Assembly: GCA_964604045.1 (NCBI GenBank)
Contig: CAZRXM010000017.1
Span: forward strand, 1-17,583
Reading direction: 5' to 3'
DNA: 17,583 nt
Source of the DNA: DRVP01 sp964604045
Lineage (GTDB): Archaea > Thermoproteota > Bathyarchaeia > Bathyarchaeales > Bathycorpusculaceae
Made by a program: the position numbers and the translations under genes
Shown here: piece after piece, positions 12,786 to 17,583 of the stretch
Position numbering within the stretch: the first letter of the stretch is position 1
Layout of the letters: every line of letters begins with the position of its first letter
The notes under the pieces: model-generated
The model's database searches: none
The model's input: the letters and a program-made list of their open reading frames with translations, nothing else
What the model was told of the DNA's origin: nothing

Positions 12786-13973
12786 TTGTATGAAAGAAAT
12801 GTGTTGAAACTGGCCGAAAAAGTCTACTGGGTCGGCGTAAGGGACTGGAACAGAAGACTTTTTGACGCCTTAATTACGCTTCCGAAAGGAACTTCCTACA
12901 ACGCTTACCTCGTTGTTGGCGAGACGGCCAAAGCCCTAATCGACACCGTTAACCCGGGCTTTGAAAACGAGCTGGAAGGAAAGGTTAGAAGCTTGGTTCC
13001 ACTAGAGGATTTGGACTATATTGTTATGAACCATGCAGAGCCAGACCACGCCGGCGCTATACCACACGTTATGAAGGCCGCGCCGGAGGCGAAGCTTGTA
13101 GCTTCAAGCAGAGGCGCAAAAATGGCTCAGATCTACTACCATGTTCCCCAAGAAAGGATTAAGGTGGTGGCTGACAACGACGTCATAGACTTGGGCGGCA
13201 AAACTTTGCGCTTCATCGAGGCGCCCATGCTCCACTGGCCTGAAACCATTTTCACTTACCTTGAAGGGGATGGGATACTGTTTCCATGCGACTTTTTCGG
13301 CGCTCACTTGGCTGGAGGCGTATACAGCGACGAAATTGAAGACTATTTGGTGCACGCCCAGCGTTATTGGGGCGAAATAATGATGCCTTTTAGGGCAATG
13401 GCCCAGAAAGCCCTAGAAAAAATCGCCGGACTCAACGTTCGTGTTATTGCACCAAGCCATGGCCCCATCCACCGAAAGCCCGAACCCATTTTGAACGCCT
13501 ATAGGCTGTGGGCTTCTGGCGAAACCCGCCCGAAAGCAGTCATAGCATATGTCAGCATGTGGAACAGCACCGACGCCATGGTGAAGCAGATGGCTGAAAC
13601 TTTGGCTTCCGAGGGCGTAGAACTAGCTTTCCACAATTTGGCAATCACTGATGTAGGCGACTTAGCCCGAGACCTTGTGGATTCCAGAGCCATCGTTTTG
13701 GGTGCACCTACAGTTTTAGGCGGAGCGCACCCATTAGCAGTTTACGCCACATACCTCTTTAAGACGCTGCGTCCACCAACAAAGTTCGCTGTTGTCCTAA
13801 GCTCTTACGGCTGGGGCGGGGGTGCTTTGAAACAAGTTCAAGAACTACTTGACGGTTTCAAGATTGAGGTTGTGGGCGCCCTAGAGATTAACGGTCCACC
13901 TACGGAGGAGCACGTGCGACAAATCATCGGGATAGGCAAAGCCTTAGCCCAAAAAATCAAGGAGGAAGCATAG
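12786..13973 (+). CDS. fprA: Flavodiiron protein (A-type; O2/NO reductase or F420H2 oxidase)
   Basis: Cytosolic enzyme reducing O2 to water or NO to N2O. N-terminal metallo-beta-lactamase-like domain with the full di-iron ligand set: HAEPDH gives His83, Glu85, Asp87 and His88; His150 is in PMLHWPE; Asp169 in FPCDFFG; His225 in APSHGPIH. The spacing (61, 18 and 55 intervening residues) is typical. C-terminal flavodoxin domain (about 250-395) with the FMN loop VSMWNSTDAM and LGAPTVLGGAHP and SSYGWGGGA. There is no rubredoxin extension, so the electron donor is separate; in methanogens it is F420H2, here unknown. Start TTG 12786 is behind GGTG with a 7-base spacer. First gene of a three-gene operon; the next ATG follows its TAG by one base. 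Probably regulated through the palindrome upstream. Confidence 0.95.
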   Translation: MYERNVLKLAEKVYWVGVRDWNRRLFDALITLPKGTSYNAYLVVGETAKALIDTVNPGFENELEGKVRSLVPLEDLDYIVMNHAEPDHAGAIPHVMKAAPEAKLVASSRGAKMAQIYYHVPQERIKVVADNDVIDLGGKTLRFIEAPMLHWPETIFTYLEGDGILFPCDFFGAHLAGGVYSDEIEDYLVHAQRYWGEIMMPFRAMAQKALEKIAGLNVRVIAPSHGPIHRKPEPILNAYRLWASGETRPKAVIAYVSMWNSTDAMVKQMAETLASEGVELAFHNLAITDVGDLARDLVDSRAIVLGAPTVLGGAHPLAVYATYLFKTLRPPTKFAVVLSSYGWGGGALKQVQELLDGFKIEVVGALEINGPPTEEHVRQIIGIGKALAQKIKEEA

Positions 13974-13974
13974 C

Positions 13975-15201
13975 ATGGGAGGAGTAACCGAGGAAGACCG
14001 CAAAAAAGCCCTCAAAGAGATTCTGAAGCAGCTTCATGAGGGTGTGCCTCCGGAACACGTTAAGGAGCGGTTCCGGCAGTTTCTTGAGGGTGTAAGTTCG
14101 CTTGAGATCGCCAAGGTCGAGCAGGAACTGATTAGGGAGGGCATCTCACGGGAGGAGATTCAAAGGCTCTGCGACGTGCACTTGGCAGTATTTAGAGAAC
14201 AGTTGGAGAAACAGCGACTTGAAGTGGCTCCAACAAGCCCTATTGGCATTCTCCTTGAGGAGCACCGGGTGCTCCAGCAGATAACTCAAAAGCTCGGCTT
14301 TTTGGCTGAAAAAGTGCAGAGCGCCGAGAACCTTGAAGCCGTAAAGGAGGAGCTGGCTCAACTTGGGCATGTTCTTGAAGAGCTTCTTGACGCTGAAAAA
14401 CACTATTTACGTGAAGAAAACGTCCTCTTCCCAGTTTTGGAGAGACATGGTATAACAGAACCGCCAGCCATCATGTGGATGGAACACAACCAACTTAGAG
14501 AAAAGAAGAAGCAGCTCAAAGGTCTGCTGGAAAATGCCTCAAACATGAGCTTCCAAGACTTTAAACGGCGGCTAGGCGAACTGGCAAGCGCCATAAAAAA
14601 TACGTTAAACAGCCATATACTCAAGGAAAACAACATACTGTTCCCATCAGCCCAACGTGTCGTCACAGAACAAGAATGGGCGGAGGTGCGGGCGGACTTT
14701 GACGAGATTGGCTACTGCTGTTTCACTCCGACAAACTTAATAGAAAAGATGGCGGAAAAACCAGCTGTTGAAGCTAAAGCCATGGCTGAAGGCTTGTTGC
14801 ATTTTGAAACCGGAACTTTGATGAAGGAGGAGGTTGAAGCAATTCTGAACACTTTGCCCGTGGACATAACCTTCGTGGACAAGGATGACACTGTAAAATT
14901 CTTCAACAAGCCGGAAAAACGCATCTTCGTCAGAACAAAAGCCATATTGGGCAGAAAAGTGCAGCTTTGCCATCCGGAGAAAAGCATCCACGTGGTAAAC
15001 AGAATCCTCGAAGCTTTCAGGAGAGGCGAAAAAGACGTGGCAGAGTTCTGGATTCGGAAGGGCGACCGCTTAATCCACATAAGATATTTTGCCGTAAGGG
15101 ACAAAGAAGGCAAGTATATGGGCACGATGGAAGTAACCCAAGACATAACAGACTTGAAGAAGATTGAAGGTGAGAAACGCCTCTTAGACTGGGAAGGTTG
15201 A
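13975..15201 (+). CDS. DUF438, hemerythrin-like and PAS domain sensor protein
   Basis: Soluble protein of 408 residues. Residues 1-80: DUF438-type helical region (KALKEILKQLHEGVPPEHVK). Residues 88-225: hemerythrin/HHE-like four-helix bundle with candidate iron ligands His97 (EEHRVL), His143 and Glu147/148 (EKHYLREENVLFPVLERHG), His158, His171 (MEHNQL), His214 and Glu218 (NSHILKENNILFP). Residues 286-395: PAS domain (LPVDITFVDKDDTVKFFN) with the family's CHPEKS segment (332-337) and ending GTMEVTQDITDLK. A di-iron site plus PAS suggests sensing of O2, NO or redox state; there is no kinase or DNA-binding output, so the signal partner is unknown. Start ATG behind AAGGAGG inside the end of the flavodiiron gene; tightly coupled on both sides. 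Confidence 0.9.
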   Translation: MGGVTEEDRKKALKEILKQLHEGVPPEHVKERFRQFLEGVSSLEIAKVEQELIREGISREEIQRLCDVHLAVFREQLEKQRLEVAPTSPIGILLEEHRVLQQITQKLGFLAEKVQSAENLEAVKEELAQLGHVLEELLDAEKHYLREENVLFPVLERHGITEPPAIMWMEHNQLREKKKQLKGLLENASNMSFQDFKRRLGELASAIKNTLNSHILKENNILFPSAQRVVTEQEWAEVRADFDEIGYCCFTPTNLIEKMAEKPAVEAKAMAEGLLHFETGTLMKEEVEAILNTLPVDITFVDKDDTVKFFNKPEKRIFVRTKAILGRKVQLCHPEKSIHVVNRILEAFRRGEKDVAEFWIRKGDRLIHIRYFAVRDKEGKYMGTMEVTQDITDLKKIEGEKRLLDWEG

Positions 15202-15630
15202 ATGTTGAAGACTGTGCTTTTCGTCTGCGTTGAAAACAGTTTTAGAAGCCAAATAGCCGAAGCCTACTTCAACAGGTATGCACCTAAAGGCTGGACCGCT
15301 ATAAGCGCAGGCATAAAACCGGCTGAAAGAGTTCATCCTAATGCTGTGAGGCTTATGCTTGAAGAGGGTATAAACATAAGCCACAAAAAACCCAAAATGA
15401 TGACGAGGGAGCTTCAGGAAAAGGCTGACATCGCTGTCATTGTGTGTAGCGGCGCCCTATGCCCAGTGGTTTACACGCGGCATGTTGAAGAGTGGAATAT
15501 GCCGGATCCGGCTCAAATGCCTTTGGAAGAAGCTAGGCGTGTGAGGGATGCCATAAAAGCCAAGGTTCTAGATTTGATTGAAAGGTTGAAAACGCAAGGA
15601 AAAGACGGGTTATCTCCCACTTTCCTTTAA
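15202..15630 (+). CDS. arsC: Arsenate reductase / low-molecular-weight protein tyrosine phosphatase
   Basis: Protein of 142 residues with the LMW-PTP fold. The catalytic P-loop CVENSFRS (Cys9 to Arg15, CX5R) is at the N terminus, and MPDP (Asp102) supplies the general acid. Cys82 and Cys87 (VCSGALCP) match the two resolving cysteines of thioredoxin-coupled arsenate reductases, which favours arsenate reduction over plain phosphatase activity. It is the last gene of the flavodiiron operon, its ATG directly following the TGA of the sensor gene, with GGAAGG as SD. A thioredoxin-like partner could be the protein disulfide oxidoreductase at 16419-17075 (inference). No arsenic efflux gene is in the window. 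The 3' end overlaps the convergent DUF166 gene by 21 bases. Confidence 0.88.
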   Translation: MLKTVLFVCVENSFRSQIAEAYFNRYAPKGWTAISAGIKPAERVHPNAVRLMLEEGINISHKKPKMMTRELQEKADIAVIVCSGALCPVVYTRHVEEWNMPDPAQMPLEEARRVRDAIKAKVLDLIERLKTQGKDGLSPTFL

Positions 15631-16407
15631 GGCTTTTTCCACTTCATCCCTTATGATATAGCCGGCTATGTGCAATATGGGTTCTTTTGCTTCTGGGTCA
15701 ACGTTCATGGTGGCGGTACACGGATAACTATGATGCGCTTTTGCAATAGCGTCGTATAGGATTTCCCTTCTTGTTTCCACGCCTATGAGTTTTCTAGCTA
15801 CATACCACGTGGAGCCGCATGGAGCGCTCCGCTTAACTACAACAGCCTCAACTACTTCGCGGCCACCCCTCCTAGCTGTGGAAACCTCCAGTTTCGGGCG
15901 TCCAACACCAAGCTCCAAAACAAAACGTGAAATCAAAGGCTTGTCTCCGGAAGGCTCCAGCGAGCAAAAAGGTTTTGGAAAAGCATGTTCCAAGTTCAGC
16001 TCACCGCAGCGTTCCTCAACCTGCCTTTTCAAGCCCGAGGGAACCTCGTTGAAATCCTCAATTGGCACTATTAAGCCTTTAACACCAGCCCTTTCAAGGT
16101 GGACTGGCAGCTCTAAAAGCAAATCCTTGTGGAGGCCTGAAGCCACACACAAGTCCACTTTCGGAATGGTTTTAGGCATGTATTCCTCGGGCTTGTCGAT
16201 GAAAGCTGGCAGCTGCGACGGGTTCGGCAGCTCTATGGCTGCGCGGATGTTGCGTACATAACTGTAAACACCATACTTGCATGAGTCGCAGTACAAACCG
16301 CAGGCTTTGCAGAAGCTTGGATCATTTATTAGGTTTCTTATGACACGCTCGGCGAACCCGCCGCTGTAAATGAAAACCAGAGTTAAAGGCTCTTTTTGGC
16401 CAGTCAG
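15610..16407 (-). CDS. DUF166-family protein, probable CTG start
   Basis: Archaeal DUF166 family (PF02593); function not established. Seen: N-terminal LVFIYSGGFAERVIRNLIND, a Cys cluster FCKACGLYCDSCK (C-x2-C-x3-C-x2-C, possible metal site), KVDLCVASGLHKDLLLELP, GLIVPIEDFNEVP, FCSLEPSG, KRSAPCGSTWYVARKLIGV, AHHSYPCTATM and ILHIAGYIIRDEV. The first canonical codon, TTG 16296, falls within the Cys cluster and would remove the conserved SGGFAER motif. Between the in-frame TAG at about 16411 and that TTG there is no ATG, GTG or TTG. CTG 16407, with GGTG 6 bases upstream, gives MTGQKEPLTLVFIYSGGF and 265 residues. A second CTG (16377) would give a shorter start. Third gene of an operon, 11 bases after the disulfide oxidoreductase. 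Confidence 0.8.
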   Translation of the reverse strand: MTGQKEPLTLVFIYSGGFAERVIRNLINDPSFCKACGLYCDSCKYGVYSYVRNIRAAIELPNPSQLPAFIDKPEEYMPKTIPKVDLCVASGLHKDLLLELPVHLERAGVKGLIVPIEDFNEVPSGLKRQVEERCGELNLEHAFPKPFCSLEPSGDKPLISRFVLELGVGRPKLEVSTARRGGREVVEAVVVKRSAPCGSTWYVARKLIGVETRREILYDAIAKAHHSYPCTATMNVDPEAKEPILHIAGYIIRDEVEKALKESGR

Positions 16408-16418
16408 AACCTACACCG

Positions 16419-17075
16419 TTAAAGCACATACTCTGGTCGGCGGGCGGCTAGCAAAACGTGTTCTAGGAAAACGTCCTCTGGAACCGCTCCTAGAAACTCC
16501 ACTTTATCGTTTATGACCGTTTTCGGGACACCCATGACACCGTACTTTTGCCCGATGTGCGGAAACTCGCCCACGTCAACTACGTCAGCCCTAACCATGT
16601 CGCTTTCAACGGCGAACTTGAAAGCCAAACTCGCCACCGAAGGACAGTAGGGACAAGTCAAAGTCACGAAAACCTGAATGTGCACAGGAGATCTTATGCC
16701 CCTAAGCTTTTCTCTTGTTTCTTTGGAGACTTCCGCTCTCCCACGGGAAGCGCTCACTATTCCTTCCAAGAGAGTTTGAAACTCGTAGCCGTATGGTAAG
16801 CCGTAAAACCGTAAACCATAATCTTTTGCGCCTATAATGGCGACGGCTGGAACCTTGTCTACTCCATAAGTCCTAGCCTTATCTGAGTGAGCCACAAAAT
16901 CGTAAACCTCCACGCTCAACTTGTCGCTTAAACCAGCCAACTCCTCTAAGAGGCTTCTGGTATGCGCACAGTGTGGACACTCGTATTCTTGAGTGAAAAC
17001 CACAAGTCTAACGGGGTTTAAAAGCCTACTGGCAAGATCCTCAGCCAGGTGCTTTCTGTGCTCCTCCGGGATCAC
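16419..17075 (-). CDS. Protein disulfide oxidoreductase (two thioredoxin folds, glutaredoxin-like)
   Basis: Cytosolic dithiol-disulfide oxidoreductase of the archaeal PDO family, 218 residues. Two tandem thioredoxin-like domains: the first has CPHC (33-36) with cis-Pro76 (KVPAVAII); the second has CPYC (141-144) with cis-Pro184 (GVPKTVIN). Both active sites are intact. Such enzymes form or reduce protein disulfides and can accept electrons from a thioredoxin-reductase-like enzyme, which is not in this window. Start GTG 17075 behind AGGAGGTG inside the end of the small gene upstream (4 bases between genes). Followed by DUF166, so the operon joins a small protein, a disulfide enzyme and a Cys-cluster protein. 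It could also serve as reductant of the ArsC-like enzyme nearby (inference). Confidence 0.93.
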   Translation of the reverse strand: MIPEEHRKHLAEDLASRLLNPVRLVVFTQEYECPHCAHTRSLLEELAGLSDKLSVEVYDFVAHSDKARTYGVDKVPAVAIIGAKDYGLRFYGLPYGYEFQTLLEGIVSASRGRAEVSKETREKLRGIRSPVHIQVFVTLTCPYCPSVASLAFKFAVESDMVRADVVDVGEFPHIGQKYGVMGVPKTVINDKVEFLGAVPEDVFLEHVLLAARRPEYVL

Positions 17076-17079
17076 ACCT

Positions 17080-17232
17080 TCACCTCCTAACCTCTATTCT
17101 AATCTCCTTCCAGTCCTCCTTGACACCGCGTAGGGCACTAACGGCCCCAACAACTGTACCACCCAAAATTTTGACGACAAACTTGTTGAGGCTTATCTCC
17201 TCCCCATCCACAAAAAGCTTAACATCCAACAT
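17080..17232 (-). CDS. Conserved-looking small protein, 50 residues, first gene of the disulfide oxidoreductase operon
   Basis: Too short for most gene callers. It reads MLDVKLFVDGEEISLNKFV, then VKILGGTVVGAVSALRGV and ends WKEIRIEVRR. The beta-hairpin start followed by a small helix resembles short archaeal proteins with a VDGKEIPLN-like start that I recall as widespread and of unknown function; not verified here. It contains no Cys and no membrane helix. The end provides the SD (AGGAGGTG) of the disulfide oxidoreductase, whose GTG is 4 bases after the stop, strong evidence for a real coupled gene. Alternative starts are ATG 17244 and TTG 17229; the region holds a repeated TGGTAATGT that makes the choice uncertain. 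A weak TATA-like CTTTTTACA lies near 17265. Confidence 0.7.
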   Translation of the reverse strand: MLDVKLFVDGEEISLNKFVVKILGGTVVGAVSALRGVKEDWKEIRIEVRR

Positions 17233-17244
17233 TACCACCAACAT

Positions 17245-17583
17245 TACCAGTAAGCTTCAAGCATGTAAAAAGATTTTGCACACCAGATTACTTGTGAGTC
17301 AGGAAGCTTTAAGTTGAGTTTGCTGAAACTCAGAATGTCTAGGAGTGTCTATTAGTGGATGGATTCAATATCGGCCGTTTTCTGCTGCCTCCCAGGAGAA
17401 AGGTTTATGGCTTTTTAATTGAGGCGGAACTTGACCCAAAAGTTTTACTGAAATTTCAAGTGGAATAACGCTCGGGTTAATTTTGTTGGTAGCTGGATTT
17501 GTCCCATTGTTGGACGTCAAGTAGACAGTGTTAATTAAGTGGGCGAAAAGCACGTCGATTTTATTTCTTCGTTTTCGGTTATC
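17245..17583. other. Terminal 340 bases without a recognised gene; open minus-strand frame at 17365-17583
   Basis: From 17245 to 17364 I see only the upstream region of the small gene. From 17583 down to 17365 a minus-strand frame is open to the window edge (GTG possible at 17553) and reads INTVYLTSNNGTNPATNKIN and PSVIPLEISVKLLGQVPP, ending AENGRY. The Asn/Thr/Pro-rich beta-strand pattern would fit the end of an extracellular domain, but I cannot assign a family and it may be non-coding. Confidence 0.3.

Noticed and set aside
1..17583. tRNA or rRNA genes, CRISPR arrays, insertion sequences, defence genes
   Set aside because: I saw no cloverleaf or T-loop consensus, no regularly spaced repeats and no transposase, integrase or nuclease frames; a tRNAscan or CRISPR search would be needed to exclude them strictly.

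Overview
The window looks like a piece of an archaeal genome, probably assembled from a metagenome. It carries an ATP-dependent archaeal DNA ligase, an aKMT-like lysine methyltransferase, an Lhr-type helicase, a two-domain protein disulfide oxidoreductase and DUF166. TATA-like boxes lie about 25-30 bases upstream of probable RNA starts, followed by short leaders with Shine-Dalgarno (SD) sequences. A Bathyarchaeia or TACK-type source is my guess from this gene mix; no marker here proves it. A 100-N scaffold gap, flanked by the same 55 bases on both sides, points to a de Bruijn short-read assembly.

1-3.1 kb: the 3' part of DNA ligase (+), then a minus-strand block in decay. It holds a thioesterase with two frameshifts, an intact YkgJ-type Cys-cluster protein, an ABC exporter ATPase reduced to fragments, and its ABC-2 permease, which has an internal deletion exactly where the assembly breaks. 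3.1-7.6 kb: an aKMT-like methyltransferase that appears to start at CTG, a small Cys-rich protein of unknown function, the Lhr helicase, and a divergent nitroreductase interrupted by an in-frame TAA.

7.7-11.9 kb: a PH/SHOCT membrane protein, then the most interesting locus. A GCS2-family carboxylate-amine ligase and a second YkgJ-type protein on the minus strand diverge from an RLAN-domain protein and a RimK-like ATP-grasp ligase on the plus strand. Together these look like an amidoligase pathway making an unknown amide- or peptide-linked product. The GCS2 gene has no ATG, GTG or TTG at its conserved N terminus; an ACG sits at ideal spacing from an SD.

11.9-15.6 kb: small membrane-protein ORFs, one of them broken, then a redox-stress module. 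An HTH regulator with a Cys-rich tail diverges from an operon of flavodiiron protein, DUF438/hemerythrin-like/PAS sensor and ArsC/LMW-PTP phosphatase. A perfect 22-bp palindrome lies between them, beside a TATA box usable in both directions.

15.6-17.6 kb: a minus-strand operon of a 50-residue protein, a protein disulfide oxidoreductase and DUF166, the last again with only a CTG as plausible start. The final 340 bases have no confidently recognised gene. Themes to check are non-canonical start codons in three genes and a surplus of broken genes; shared sequencing or consensus error should be ruled out first for both.
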